Shown: positions 37,513 through 47,085, counted from the stretch's first letter. The stretch: DNA of 64,000 nucleotides from Acidobacteriota bacterium (GCA_025463135.1 JAOAPY010000005.1:124001-188000); one strand, 5' to 3'. Notes: generated from the sequence alone by a model not told the origin. Numbers and translations are program-made.

Positions 37513-40500
37513 ATGTTGTACCGTACTGATCGGACGCGCTTTGCTTCTGTTTTTTTGCTGTCAATTGTGTTCGTGGGATTGGCTCTGTTTCTGCCTGGCC
37601 CTGCGCAACGTTGGCTGCAGCCGCCGACGCACGCGGCGGGAATGACCTTTACCGTCATCAATACCAATGATACTGGTGTCGGCTCACTGCGCCAGGCAAT
37701 CATGGACGCCGAAGGCAACAGCGGGACCGACACGATCAGATTCACGATCGGAACTGGTCCGCAGACCATCACCTTAGCCTCTTCGCTGCCGACGATCACC
37801 GATCCGGTGATCGTGGATGGCACCACGCAGCCGGGTTTCAGCGGAGCACCAATCATTGAATTGAACGGCGCCAACGTTGCTGGTGGCGCCAGTGGCCTGC
37901 TGATTACGGCCGGCGCGAGCACTGTGAGGGGTCTGGTCATCAATCGCTTTAACACGGACGGCATACGGCTCTCGACCAAGAGCGGCAACACGATTACCGG
38001 TAACTACATCGGCACCAACCTGTCGGGCGCTGCAGCCGCGGGAAACGTCACCTACGGAATTGAAATCTCTGACAGTGCCAACAACATGATCGGGGGCACC
38101 AGTACGGGATTGGGCAATGTCATCTCAGGCAATGGGACAAGCGCGATACTGATTACCGGGAACGGCTCAACCGGTAATTTGATTCAGGGAAATTTTATTG
38201 GCACGGACGTTACCGGAACGGTGAAGGTAGCAAACGGCCAACCCGGGAACTCGGACGCGGTGGTTGTGGGGGGCTCAAATAACAGGGTCGGCGGCACGGT
38301 AGCCGGCGCGCGCAACGTTATTTCCGGAAACAACAACAACGGTGTCAGTCTATTTGGCACTGGCAACTTTGTGCAGGGCAACTTTGTAGGCACCGATCCC
38401 ACCGGCAATGCCGAGCTCGGCAATTTCCGTGACGGCATCATTGTGGGCGGCACCAACCATGTCGTCGGCGGCACTACGGTGGCCGCGCGCAACGTAGTCT
38501 CCGGAAACGGCGGCATCGGTATTGACGTGTGTTGTGGTGGTGGCGCAACGGGAAATCAGGTGCAGGGGAATTTCATCGGGCTCAGGGCCGATGGTTCTGC
38601 TGCCCTCGGCAACGGCGTTGGATTGCGCATCGCATCAGGGAATGCCAATAACACCATTGGCGGAATGGTCGCTGGATCAGGCAATGTGATCTCGGGCAAC
38701 TTCGGCACCGGAGTAACGATCACTCAGAATCCCGTCAGTGGGAACCAGGTGCTCGGCAACTTCATAGGAGTCGATCCGACTGGCACGAGTGTCATTTCCA
38801 ACGGCGGTTATGGCGTCAGCATTGATCAAGCGAAGGACAACACGATCGGCGGGACCACGGTTGCTGCTCGCAACGTGATCTCCGGGCATACCATTGCCAA
38901 CATCGCCATCAACAGTCAGCTCAGCACCGGCAATCAAGTCCTCGGCAACTTTATTGGTACTCTGGCCGATGGTGTTACCGCCGCGCCCGGCAATAGCGGC
39001 GCGGGCGTGTACATCTACAACGGTGCCGCGACGAATTTCATTGGTAACACGACCGCGGGCGCCGGAAACGTGATTGCCTTTAATGGGCAGGGCGGCATCA
39101 GGATTGACAGCAACGCTGGAGTCGCGAATGCCGTGCTGGGAAACTCGATTTTTGCAAACGGCGCACTGGGGATTGATCTAAGTCTTGACGGCATAACCAC
39201 CAACGACAACTGCGATGCTGATCCGGGACCGAACGGACTTCAGAATTATCCGGTGCTGACATCTGCCACGGCGGGGGCAACCAACACCACGATCGCCGGC
39301 ACTTTGAACAGCACCGCGAACACGACTTTTCGCGTCGAGTTTTTCGCCAACTCGGCCTGCAACGGCGCGGGGAACGGCGAGGGAAAAACATTTATTGGCT
39401 TCAGCACCGTAACTACCGACGGATCATGCAGCGCCAACATTAATTTCGTCGTACCGAACGCCGCGTTGACTGGACCATTCATCACGGCCACCGCTACCGA
39501 TCCGAATAACAACACTTCGGAGTTTTCTGCCTGCGTCCTGGATACCGGTATAGGCGGGACGCTGCAATTCAGTGCTGCTAATTACGATATCAACGAAGGC
39601 TGCGCGCGCATCCTGGTAACCGTCACCCGCAGTGGCGGCCTGGCAGTTCCCGTAACCGTTGATTTCCTTTCCAGTGACGGCACCGCGAAACAACGTTCTG
39701 ATTACAACGTGGCTTCGGGAACGCTTAAATTTACGAGCAGCGATACCACAAAGTCCTTTTCATTCCTGGCTAACGATGACGCCTATGTTGAGGGTGATGA
39801 AATGGTCAACCTCACGCTCAGCAGCGCCTCAGGCGGCGCATCAATCGGCGCCCAAAGCACGGCCACGGTGACCATCAAAGATGATGACACCACCAACCCT
39901 CCCACGATGCAGCCAATCGACGATGCGCAGAACTTTGTCTGCCAGCACTATCATGATTTTCTCAGTCGCCAGGCCGATGCCAGTGGACTGGCGTACTGGA
40001 CCGGGCAGATCACCCAGTGCGGTAACGATCAGTCCTGCCTGCGCACTAAACGAATAGACGTCTCGAATGCTTTCTTCTTTGAACAGGAATTCCAGCAGAC
40101 GGGCGCGTATGTCTATCGACTGTATCGCGCGTCGTTCGGTAACAACCAACCGTTTCCGGTGCCGGTTGCCGATCCAAATTTTCCGAACGAAGACAAGAAG
40201 ATACCCGGCTATGGCGTGTTCGTTCCGGATCGCGCGCGAGTGATCGGGAGCGCTAATCTGGCGCAGTCACAGTTGGACCTGGCCAATGCCTTCGTTCTGC
40301 GCCCGGCATTCATTGCGAAGTATCCGTCGGGACAAACAGGGCCGCAATTCATAGCCGCGATACTGCAAACGATCCAAAATGATATCGGTGTGAATCTCTC
40401 TTCACAGACCAACGCGCTTACCAATCTATATGACCAGGGTGGGCGCGGCGCGGTGGTTTATCGACTTGCTGATGACAACCAGAACAATCCCATCAACAAC

Positions 40501-40755
40501 CAGGCATTCATCAATGCCGAGTACAACCGCGCGTTTGTGGCTACGCAATACTATGGCTATCTGCGACGCAGCCCTGACGTCGCCGGGTTTCTTTTCTGGT
40601 TATCGCAGGTGAATGGTTGCCCGATACGCAATGTGGGAGCGCAGCACGCGATGGTGTGTTCGTTTATTACCTCCACTGAGTATCAGCAGCGATTTAGTTC
40701 GGTCATCTCACATTCGAATGGAGAGTGTCCACAGAACACCGTGTGTTCGCAGTAG
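37513..40755 (+). CDS. Secreted beta-helix/Calx-beta/DUF4214 protein
   Basis: 1080 residues. An N-terminal hydrophobic signal (SVFLLSIVFVGLALFLPG) is followed by a TVINTNDTGVGSLRQAIMDA start typical of parallel beta-helix exoproteins. Eight or so beta-helix units lie at about 100-560, each with a GTTVAARNVISGN and NQVLGNFIGTDPTG type motif. A Calx-beta domain is at about 675-790 (TVDFLSSDGTAKQRSDYNVA, ending TIKDDDT), and a DUF4214 module covers the C-terminal 270 residues, ending HSNGECPQNTVCSQ. It is probably a surface or matrix protein. The Shine-Dalgarno AAGGAG lies at 37496-37501. Confidence 0.9.
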   Translation: MLYRTDRTRFASVFLLSIVFVGLALFLPGPAQRWLQPPTHAAGMTFTVINTNDTGVGSLRQAIMDAEGNSGTDTIRFTIGTGPQTITLASSLPTITDPVIVDGTTQPGFSGAPIIELNGANVAGGASGLLITAGASTVRGLVINRFNTDGIRLSTKSGNTITGNYIGTNLSGAAAAGNVTYGIEISDSANNMIGGTSTGLGNVISGNGTSAILITGNGSTGNLIQGNFIGTDVTGTVKVANGQPGNSDAVVVGGSNNRVGGTVAGARNVISGNNNNGVSLFGTGNFVQGNFVGTDPTGNAELGNFRDGIIVGGTNHVVGGTTVAARNVVSGNGGIGIDVCCGGGATGNQVQGNFIGLRADGSAALGNGVGLRIASGNANNTIGGMVAGSGNVISGNFGTGVTITQNPVSGNQVLGNFIGVDPTGTSVISNGGYGVSIDQAKDNTIGGTTVAARNVISGHTIANIAINSQLSTGNQVLGNFIGTLADGVTAAPGNSGAGVYIYNGAATNFIGNTTAGAGNVIAFNGQGGIRIDSNAGVANAVLGNSIFANGALGIDLSLDGITTNDNCDADPGPNGLQNYPVLTSATAGATNTTIAGTLNSTANTTFRVEFFANSACNGAGNGEGKTFIGFSTVTTDGSCSANINFVVPNAALTGPFITATATDPNNNTSEFSACVLDTGIGGTLQFSAANYDINEGCARILVTVTRSGGLAVPVTVDFLSSDGTAKQRSDYNVASGTLKFTSSDTTKSFSFLANDDAYVEGDEMVNLTLSSASGGASIGAQSTATVTIKDDDTTNPPTMQPIDDAQNFVCQHYHDFLSRQADASGLAYWTGQITQCGNDQSCLRTKRIDVSNAFFFEQEFQQTGAYVYRLYRASFGNNQPFPVPVADPNFPNEDKKIPGYGVFVPDRARVIGSANLAQSQLDLANAFVLRPAFIAKYPSGQTGPQFIAAILQTIQNDIGVNLSSQTNALTNLYDQGGRGAVVYRLADDNQNNPINNQAFINAEYNRAFVATQYYGYLRRSPDVAGFLFWLSQVNGCPIRNVGAQHAMVCSFITSTEYQQRFSSVISHSNGECPQNTVCSQ

Positions 40756-40849
40756 GAGGCTTCAAAGGAAAGAATTGGTTTTGGACTGGGTGTGCCGATA
40801 AAAGTAGGGAAGCTCAAAGGGTCGCGGCCGGGGCGCGGTCCGCGCTCAC

Positions 40850-42340
40850 CTACGACAAGGCCCGCGCAATACTCTCTCGTTTTTGATCGAAGCGGCGGCC
40901 GGATCGTACCAGCGAGAAAAAATACAAACCGCCAAACATCGTGCAAATCAGCGCCAGGTTCAGTGCCGAAGAATACCGCGAATGCAGCAGATAGATGATT
41001 AGAATTCCCGGTGAGCTTAAGAACATTACACCAGCCATGGCATCAAAGATCGAAGCGCTGGATGAAGAGAAGCGAAAGAAGTGCAGCTTCATTGGATGAC
41101 TCAGCGACATCCAGTTACCCCAGATCAAACTGGCGCATGCCAGCGAGGTGAAAGTAACGAGACCCAGCACGGCCGCGAATGCCCCTACTTGCCAGGACGC
41201 GAGCAGTATCAGCGGACCCGCTTGAACAAGCACGACACACAGGAACGCCAGGTTCTTGCTCAGCATGATCGTCCGTCCCGCCAACGGGAACAGCGCGTAG
41301 CGATCCAAACCCGACTCTGTATCAAGCCCAAAACAGTTGAAGGCCAGGGGCGCGATGGGGATAAAGATGAGCGTAAGGAAGACTAAGAAAATATCCAACG
41401 CCGGAGCCGGCGCTGTCACGAGATAAAAGCAACCCGCCGCAGAGGCCAACAACCCGAGGTAAGTATCAAGGAGTCGCCAAAAATAGCGCATGTCCTTTAC
41501 CAGCATTCCTCCGAGTCTGCCCGGAATACGCAACCGCGCAGCGTGATTTCCAGCCGCAGGACTACGTGGAGATGCGCTTTCCAGGCTTTGACGATAGGAC
41601 CATAGGGCCGCACCAAAGCTCAACAGAGTAAGCATCGCCAACAATAAGATCGCCGCCCACGATTGCTGACCAAGTGCAGTCCGAGCCACCAGTCCCATTG
41701 GTAACAGCGGCATGAGAGCTGAAAACTCCAACATGCCTGCTCGGCCCTGGTCCTGGAGGTAAAAGACCATGCCAATCGTTAGCAGCAATGCGGCGGCGAC
41801 CAAGACTCTTCTCCAAATCGCGATGCTGAGCAAGTGCGCGACGGCGAGACCCACGAACCATGACAGCGAGATAAACAGACCGGCGGCCACTATTCCCAAC
41901 AACGGATGCGGCGCGTATGCCAGCGGATAGCAGATCGCCAAAGATCCCAACAGTACCAGCCACGCATTGGGCGGTATCAAAAGTGAAATTGCTCTGAGGA
42001 CAAAGAACTCTCTGAGCGAGAGCGGCAGGTGCAGCCACTCGCGAGCGGCGATACTCCTTTGCTCCCGGCTACTGTTGGTGGTGATCAACCACGCAACCCA
42101 GATTCCGGCCAGGAGTGATTGCAGCAAACTGGTCCTGCCGCGCATGAGATCGACGGTGGCATGATTCAATGCCTGAACATACTTGAATGCTACGATGCCG
42201 ATGATGATCAGCGATAGACCCTGATTGCCCACCGCCAGTTTTCTGCCGCGAGCAAACCGGCGCCAGTAGGCGCGCCATTGAAAGCGAAGAAGTATCGGCA
42301 CCACGGATTTACTGTGTGAAGCGCTGATCAAGTTCATCAC
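40850..42340 (-). CDS. ABC-type exporter membrane subunit (multi-pass)
   Basis: 496 residues with about twelve hydrophobic helices and no ATPase motifs. It is encoded on the same strand as, and downstream of, an ABC ATPase, so it is assigned as the permease partner. Characteristic stretches are REWLHLPLSLREFFVLRAIS and AGRTIMLSKNLAFLCVVLVQ, seen in ABC-2-like export permeases of the Gram-positive EcsB or bacitracin-export type. The substrate is unknown. The gap to the ATPase gene contains a half copy of the 26797-27046 repeat. Confidence 0.82.
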   Translation of the reverse strand: MMNLISASHSKSVVPILLRFQWRAYWRRFARGRKLAVGNQGLSLIIIGIVAFKYVQALNHATVDLMRGRTSLLQSLLAGIWVAWLITTNSSREQRSIAAREWLHLPLSLREFFVLRAISLLIPPNAWLVLLGSLAICYPLAYAPHPLLGIVAAGLFISLSWFVGLAVAHLLSIAIWRRVLVAAALLLTIGMVFYLQDQGRAGMLEFSALMPLLPMGLVARTALGQQSWAAILLLAMLTLLSFGAALWSYRQSLESASPRSPAAGNHAARLRIPGRLGGMLVKDMRYFWRLLDTYLGLLASAAGCFYLVTAPAPALDIFLVFLTLIFIPIAPLAFNCFGLDTESGLDRYALFPLAGRTIMLSKNLAFLCVVLVQAGPLILLASWQVGAFAAVLGLVTFTSLACASLIWGNWMSLSHPMKLHFFRFSSSSASIFDAMAGVMFLSSPGILIIYLLHSRYSSALNLALICTMFGGLYFFSLVRSGRRFDQKRESIARALS

Positions 42341-42353
42341 CGGTCTTGCCTCA

Positions 42354-42436
42354 GCCCATGAAGTGGGCGAAAGCGTAAAGCCCGGGTTCCGCTGCGCTCC
42401 ACCCGAGGCTTTGTGCTGGCACCCGCGTCGCGGGTT
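42354..42436. repeat. Half copy of the 26797-27046 repeat
   Basis: GCCCA-TGAAG-TGGGC (42354-42368), then GGGTTCCGCTGCGCTCCACC, then ACCCGCG-TCGCGGGT (42421-42436). The order and sequence match one arm of the 250-base fold-back element. It separates the ABC ATPase and permease genes. Confidence 0.85.
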
Positions 42437-42481
42437 GATGAGACTGTTCGAAAGAACCTATTCAGAGCGTTCTGCTTGGCC

Positions 42482-43231
42482 TCATTCCCCGATCCATTTC
42501 AGATCCTCGGCTTTGTATCTGACCACATGCTTGAAAAAGAGATCCTCGAGAGTCTCGCCGGAGCTAAGCGTGTCCTTCATGGTCTGGCTGCACACGATTT
42601 CACCGGCGACGATGATCGCGAAATTCTCCACCAGACGCTCAACCACCTCGAGAATATGAGAGGTGAGAAAAACTGTGACACCCTTGCCGGCCATAACGAG
42701 CAGCAGGTCCTTGATATTTCGCGAGGCCACCGGATCGATTCCTTCAAACGGCTCGTCCAGAAAAAGCACGCGTGGGTTGTGTACGAGCGCCATTGCTAAT
42801 CCACACTTCTTGCGCATGCCGGTCGACGCTTCGTCTGCGTAAGTATTGCGGCTGGGCCAGAGGTCCAGATACTTCAAAAGCTGTTCCCCGCGTTCTTTTG
42901 TTTCTCTCCCGCTCAATCCGTAAACGGGTCCAGTCATCAGAAGGTGTTCCCATATGGTCAGCGAATCAAAGAGCGCGAGGTCTTCGGGCAAGACGCCAAT
43001 CTGTTGCTTGACTGCGAGCGGGGTACTGAGAATTGATTCGCCGCCGATAAAAGCATCGCCGGCCGTCGGCTTCAAGAGTCCGGTAAGCAATTTCACCGTA
43101 GTTGATTTGCCCGAACCGTTTGGTCCCAGGAAACCGAATATCGTGCCTGCCGGAATTTGCAGGTTGAGACTCTTCACTGCTACCAGGTGTCCGAAGCTCT
43201 TGGTCAGATTTTGCGTTTCGATCTCAAACAT
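42482..43231 (-). CDS. ABC transporter ATP-binding protein
   Basis: 249 residues. Walker A is GPNGSGKST (about 36-44). The Q-loop region is QQIGVLPEDLALFDSLTIWE. The signature segment is degenerate, EASTGMRKKCGLAMAL in place of LSGGQ. Walker B is RVLFLDEPFEGIDP, and the switch His is in VFLTSHILEVVE. Such variant signatures (STGMRKK) are common in ABC-2 exporters of the drug and lantibiotic-immunity type. It powers the permease encoded downstream. Confidence 0.93.
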   Translation of the reverse strand: MFEIETQNLTKSFGHLVAVKSLNLQIPAGTIFGFLGPNGSGKSTTVKLLTGLLKPTAGDAFIGGESILSTPLAVKQQIGVLPEDLALFDSLTIWEHLLMTGPVYGLSGRETKERGEQLLKYLDLWPSRNTYADEASTGMRKKCGLAMALVHNPRVLFLDEPFEGIDPVASRNIKDLLLVMAGKGVTVFLTSHILEVVERLVENFAIIVAGEIVCSQTMKDTLSSGETLEDLFFKHVVRYKAEDLKWIGE

Positions 43232-43331
43232 TTGCGCGGGGTATTACGCAGGGAACAGCCAGGTGGTTTTGCCCCACTCAATGATAACCAGGCCGCGAAT
43301 TTGGCGCTGGTGCCGGTCAACCACTAATCAT

Positions 43332-43717
43332 TTACCAATGGCGCGTCACGCCGTAGATATCAAAGGCGCCATCGATGCTGACGATTGGCGTTTCTCGACG
43401 ATGGCTTGCGCTATGATTAGTCGATCGAATGGATCGCGAGGGTGAAAAGGTAGCGTGATCAAAGTCGATAAATGATCGACATTGATATTCAGCAGATCGA
43501 TGCCATTCACCTCGAGCTGGGCTGGAACGAGCTCCTCGAAAGGGGCAGACAGGGTCAACTTTCCCAAGCTTGTTTTGATTGCGATTTCCCAAAGACAGGC
43601 AACGCTCAACAGTCGTTCGTTCGCGGGGTTTTCGATTAGGCCACGGGCGTTAACGCTGAGATTGCCGCTGCCCATGATGAACCAAAGGAAGGCATGAGTA
43701 TCAAGCAGGAGTCTCAT
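43332..43717 (-). pseudogene. VapC-like PIN-domain toxin, frameshifted near the C-terminus
   Basis: The N-terminal frame (43717 down) gives LLLDTHAFLWFI (first acidic residue), LWEIAIKTSLGKL (second) and FHPRDPFDRLIIAQAIVEK (third). After about 43390 this frame reads into unrelated residues and stops at 43346. A second frame supplies the expected family ending, PIVSIDGAFDIYGVTRHW, stopping at 43332. One missing base at about 43386-43396 explains both; restoring it gives 128 residues, normal for VapC. The frameshift removes the fourth acidic residue. It could be a real mutation or a sequencing error. The start overlaps the antitoxin stop (ATGA). Confidence 0.85.
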
Positions 43718-43941
43718 TCCGCATATTCATCAAAATCTTTGATTGGCGCGTCAAAATCCTCAGCCATTATGATCAACCCTTTCGCGCTGCCAAATTGCGG
43801 CACCGGCTTCGTTCCCGAAACCGGCACGAGTCTGACGATGTGCTTGTCATCCTTGGCGATGAGTACGTCGTCACCCCCAACAGCCGCCTCAATTAGATCC
43901 GGCAATGTGCTCTTGGCCTGGTCAATACTTACCCGATGCAT
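43714..43941 (-). CDS. Phd/YefM-type antitoxin
   Basis: 75 residues. The N-terminal DNA-binding part reads MHRVSIDQAKSTLPDLIEAA, followed by DDVLIAKDDKHIVRLVPV, the standard Phd/YefM pattern. The acidic C-terminus (DFDAPIKDFDEYAE) would bind and neutralise the PIN toxin. It overlaps the toxin gene by 4 bases. It is expected to repress its own promoter. With the toxin frameshifted, the module may be decaying, or the antitoxin may be retained alone. Confidence 0.9.
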   Translation of the reverse strand: MHRVSIDQAKSTLPDLIEAAVGGDDVLIAKDDKHIVRLVPVSGTKPVPQFGSAKGLIIMAEDFDAPIKDFDEYAE

Positions 43942-44018
43942 TTATTTCACCTCAGGCAGACACGATAACACATCCATCGATTAGTGTTCCAAGCTCGATC
44001 TGAGCCAGTAGGCTACCG

Positions 44019-44909
44019 CTAGCGGTCCGCCAGCCATCTCGCCGCGTTGCCTACATAAGTCTTGATATCTTCCAATGCCCGCGGATTGCGTTTGTAGCCA
44101 TCGCCCGGCGGTTCTTCAAGAAAACTGGGACAGCCCATGTCGGTGTTCCAGTTGTAATCCACCAGATGATGAAAGCTTGATTCCGCAATCCCGCGCCCCA
44201 GCGTGTTTCCGTGCTCGTCGTCTGTGTTTTCAAAAGCGACAATCAGATTGAAGGGCCGGCCGGTGACTTTGCTTTGACCGGTGGCTATGACACTCACATG
44301 CTTTTCACCATCAGGAACTCCGACCGCTCCTTCGTGCGGGTGAGCCGGAAAGAACTCAATCAACCGGTTGGGCTTTGCCTCGTCGCGCAGTAGTGCGTGC
44401 GGCCGCGGGGCCGTGATCTTTTGGTAGTCGCCGTTAGCGCCTGAGTGATAGTTGGGCCACGAAATAGAAGTCGTAAATGGATCGTCGGGTACATGTCGCT
44501 CTGCATCGGGTTCAGGATGCCTGGAGTGAAAGAAGTGCGCGCGGCCAATACCGCCCAGTGTACAAAGCGAGATCCCCAGATCCTGATGATCGCGCGTGGC
44601 GAGGATGCCGCCACCACGTTGCCGGAAACGCGTAATGCCCTGGCAATCCACCTTCGTCAAGCCGTCGCCGTTGTCGATAGCGAACAACCACAACTCGTCA
44701 AAGTTTGAAGCGTCAAGCGTGCTCAACAGCGGATCACTTCCGCCCTCGTTTGTTTCGCGATTGCGCGTCGTCACTTCGCAAAGCGCTGCTCCTGTTTCAT
44801 CCTTTAGCGATAGCAGATGGTTTCGCAATAATGAAAAGCGGCCGATGTGCCAATCGTCTTCATTAAAAGGAATAGTAGTTTGCAGCAGAATGCGAATTGG
44901 TTTGGACAT
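44019..44909 (-). CDS. Uncharacterised protein with ThuA/amidotransferase-like features
   Basis: 296 residues, no signal peptide. It begins with a beta strand followed by FNEDDWHIGRFSLLRNHLLS. A middle segment reads FDELWLFAIDNGDGLTKVDC then FRQRGGGILATRDHQDLG, reminiscent of class I amidotransferase-like folds such as ThuA, where a GGG turn precedes the nucleophile elbow. His-rich segments follow (GRAHFFHSRHPEPDAERHVP, PAHPHEGAVG). The C-terminus has ESSFHHLVDYNWNTDMGCPS. I cannot name a function. It is monocistronic or follows an unknown promoter. Confidence 0.7.
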   Translation of the reverse strand: MSKPIRILLQTTIPFNEDDWHIGRFSLLRNHLLSLKDETGAALCEVTTRNRETNEGGSDPLLSTLDASNFDELWLFAIDNGDGLTKVDCQGITRFRQRGGGILATRDHQDLGISLCTLGGIGRAHFFHSRHPEPDAERHVPDDPFTTSISWPNYHSGANGDYQKITAPRPHALLRDEAKPNRLIEFFPAHPHEGAVGVPDGEKHVSVIATGQSKVTGRPFNLIVAFENTDDEHGNTLGRGIAESSFHHLVDYNWNTDMGCPSFLEEPPGDGYKRNPRALEDIKTYVGNAARWLADR

Positions 44910-45227
44910 AGAGTTTTCCCCGCCAGGGTTTCAGACTATCAAGAGCAGACATTGAACCGACTTTGTTGCCGAGTCAAACGCTCCGTGATGTTTCCACCTG
45001 GATTTCGCGGCGACTCCCATACCACCGCAGTCGTTTCAGAAACAACTGACACGCAAGTTGTGAGGTGCCGGCGGTGGTCGCAAGAAATCAGAGTAAGTAG
45101 TTCCCCACCCACTGGTTTTACCTTCGCGAGCTTGGATGCTTATTGCGGGAACTGGTTTCACGCAAAGGCGCAAAGATGCAAAGTCCTGATTACCGTGGCC
45201 AAATAAATATCGGCGGCATTGGTCACG
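44910..45227. other. Intergenic gap with a CGCAAAG-type repeat
   Basis: No gene is supported. At 45156-45183 TTTCACGCAAAGGCGCAAAG followed by ATGCAAAG shows an 8-base periodicity, matching the CTTTGCG-type repeat at 2308-2399. The rest holds nothing recognisable beyond the promoter regions of the gene starting at 44909. Confidence 0.5.
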
Positions 45228-46010
45228 TCATGGGTTCGTCATCACTTTCTTTGCGGCTAACGATACGCGGTCGGTGACCTCGGCTCGCCACACTCTATCA
45301 GTTAGAGAACAGGAAAGGTTCGCTCCGGATTCTGTCTGCAAATAAACGATATCGAAATCCTGATCGTCCTCAGGTAGGTAAAGGTAAGCTCTCTCTCCGA
45401 TAAGCTCTTCCGGGAGAGCATCGAACGCACCGTTCAAAGTCGTCCGGCCCACGATGTTGATCGCAGAATCGGGCACCCTGAACTCAACAGGATACTGCAG
45501 GTAATGGATCAGCGCAGCGAAAATGGCAGGATGAATGTCATCAGGAAACGTCAGTAGATAACAGTCCTCACGCTGCTGATCAATCTCAATCGTGTAATGA
45601 GGCGCGGTTGAATCCTCTTTCGCAATGAAGCCGGCGATTATCAGGTCAAGCTGTTCACTCTCCCAGCCTTCAACCATGATCGCTTTGTCATTTTTCGGAT
45701 CCGGATCAAAGAGCGCGAGTACGCGTCCATCTGCCTTAATCGGCTTGGGCAACAGTAACAAGGGAACAAACCCGAATATGACGAGCAGCAACCAACCAAT
45801 TGGAGTCAGCCAGGGTGGGATGATGAAAAGGATCACTGCACCTGACAACAGACCTGCAAGTATGGCCGGCAGCAAGAGCAACTGACGCAGGCCGTCGTTG
45901 CGCACCAGCTTGCCGCAACTCTTGCAGGGTTGATCCTTGAAGTAAGTGAGGTTGAGCAACGCCTGCTCGTCAAATGAATAATCGCGGCAATAAGGACAGG
46001 ACTTCCACAT
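45228..46010 (-). CDS. Zinc-ribbon protein with two membrane helices, unknown
   Basis: 260 residues. An N-terminal CPYC and CKSC pair (residues 5-8 and about 33-36) suggests a zinc ribbon. Two adjacent hydrophobic helices follow at about 47-70 and 75-92 (LLLPAILAGLLSGAVILFI; WLLLVIFGFVPLLLL). The C-terminal 150 residues are soluble and acidic, with DSTAPHYTIEIDQQREDCYL and LPEDDQDFDIVYLQTESG. No family was recognised. It is probably a membrane-anchored protein with a cytoplasmic zinc ribbon. Confidence 0.72.
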   Translation of the reverse strand: MWKSCPYCRDYSFDEQALLNLTYFKDQPCKSCGKLVRNDGLRQLLLLPAILAGLLSGAVILFIIPPWLTPIGWLLLVIFGFVPLLLLPKPIKADGRVLALFDPDPKNDKAIMVEGWESEQLDLIIAGFIAKEDSTAPHYTIEIDQQREDCYLLTFPDDIHPAIFAALIHYLQYPVEFRVPDSAINIVGRTTLNGAFDALPEELIGERAYLYLPEDDQDFDIVYLQTESGANLSCSLTDRVWRAEVTDRVSLAAKKVMTNP

Positions 46011-46024
46011 GTCAATCGCTTCTC

Positions 46025-46141
46025 GCCACAGATTACACGGATAGACACCGAGTCAGCACAATCAGATATGACGGTGAGTCCGAAGGCGACGTTGAAACGG
46101 TTTGCGGGGCCGGCAGTGTGTTATTTGTGTTCATCTGTGGC
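46025..46141. repeat. Inverted CACAGAT-type repeat around a short gap
   Basis: GCCACAGATTACACGGAT (46025-46042) and GTGTTCATCTGTGGC (46127-46141) are inverted relatives of a common bacterial intergenic repeat. They flank the space between the zinc-ribbon gene and the GNAT gene. Confidence 0.5.
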
Positions 46142-46149
46142 TGATATTT

Positions 46150-46662
46150 CTATGTGACCCAATCAGCGCGATCGATCCCATAGATCAGCACCTCGTTCCC
46201 AAACAGCTCGGTTTTGCCTTCGAGCTTTTCGCCGAGGCGTTCGGCGACTTTGATTGAAGGCGTGTTATCGGGATTGATGAGACTAATGACATGCTCGCGG
46301 TCCAACTCTTCAAAGCCATAGCTGAGCACCCGCCGCGCGCCTTCAATAGCATAACCTTTACCCCATGATTCACGCGCCAGGGTCCAGCCGATCTCAAAGC
46401 CGGGCCATCCCTCCGGATTCAAAAAACCAATGCGTCCGATTAAACGACCACTCGATTTTTCTTCCACTGCAAAGTGCCCATAGCCAAGCAACTCCCAGTG
46501 GCCCACCAGGAACGCCATGTGCCGCCAGGCCTCGAGTGTCGAAAACGGTTTCCCTCCCAGATAGCGCATTACTTCCGGGTCGCCGTGGATGCGCGCATAC
46601 TCTTCGGCATCGTCCACCCTCAGCATGCGCAGGATCAGTCGTTCAGTTTCCAACTTAAGCAT
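46150..46662 (-). CDS. GNAT family N-acetyltransferase (RimJ/RimL type)
   Basis: 170 residues of the Acetyltransf_3 group. The start LETERLILRMLRVDDAEEYA is diagnostic. The acetyl-CoA-binding region is ESWGKGYAIEGARRVLSYGF, and the C-terminal ending is NTPSIKVAERLGEKLEG. It would acetylate an alpha-amine or a small molecule; the substrate is not evident. It lies next to a decayed ABC permease fragment with no sign of co-function. Confidence 0.92.
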   Translation of the reverse strand: MLKLETERLILRMLRVDDAEEYARIHGDPEVMRYLGGKPFSTLEAWRHMAFLVGHWELLGYGHFAVEEKSSGRLIGRIGFLNPEGWPGFEIGWTLARESWGKGYAIEGARRVLSYGFEELDREHVISLINPDNTPSIKVAERLGEKLEGKTELFGNEVLIYGIDRADWVT

Positions 46663-46704
46663 CGTATTCCTCTAAACGGAGCAGTTAAAGTTTCAGCGCC
46701 CAGC

Positions 46705-47007
46705 TCAGTCTCTCAGGCTTCCGTTTGTCTTGCGCGCATAGAAAAAGTGCGAGAGCACGATACACAACAACGCGATTGCCAGCCAGTAGAAGTGTTTGAA
46801 ATAGGGGAACACTCGTACCGGTTGGACAATCATCTGCGACGTGCGAAACGCCTGCAGCACCAGCAGTGTCAGCGGGAAAACAGCCTGACAGCACACCAGC
46901 ACAAAGAAGTTGCCAAAGAATTTTCCGAGCAGGTACTGGGCGCGATTCACAGGCTTGGAAAAGATTAGTGGATCAATATTACCTTTTAATGCATCCATCG
47001 GCTGCAA
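46705..47007 (-). pseudogene. Remnant of an ABC-2 type permease
   Basis: 100 residues matching an internal part of large ABC-2 permeases, with the conserved stretch DPLIFSKPVNRAQYLLGKFF and the following helix GNFFVLVCCQAVFPLTLLVL. The expected N-terminal helices and most C-terminal ones are missing. A hairpin (47000-47019) lies exactly at the 5' boundary, suggesting the gene was cut by repeat-associated deletion. It could be translated as a short peptide but is unlikely to transport anything. Confidence 0.7.
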
Positions 47008-47019
47008 AAACCCGCAGCC
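47000..47019. repeat. Hairpin GGCTGC-N8-GCAGCC at the permease remnant boundary
   Basis: A perfect 6-base stem. It overlaps the start of the permease fragment at 47007 and coincides with where homology to the family begins. Confidence 0.6.
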
Positions 47020-47085
47020 AGGAAGACAGACCTGTCCCTTTCGAAACGTCTTCGAAGTTTTATGGAGAAGCGGATTTCCAGATGC

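Noticed and set aside
38100-39100. Internal DNA repeats in the beta-helix gene considered as a mobile or recombination array
   Set aside because: They follow the protein repeat (GTTVAARNVISGN-type) and are explained by the coding sequence.
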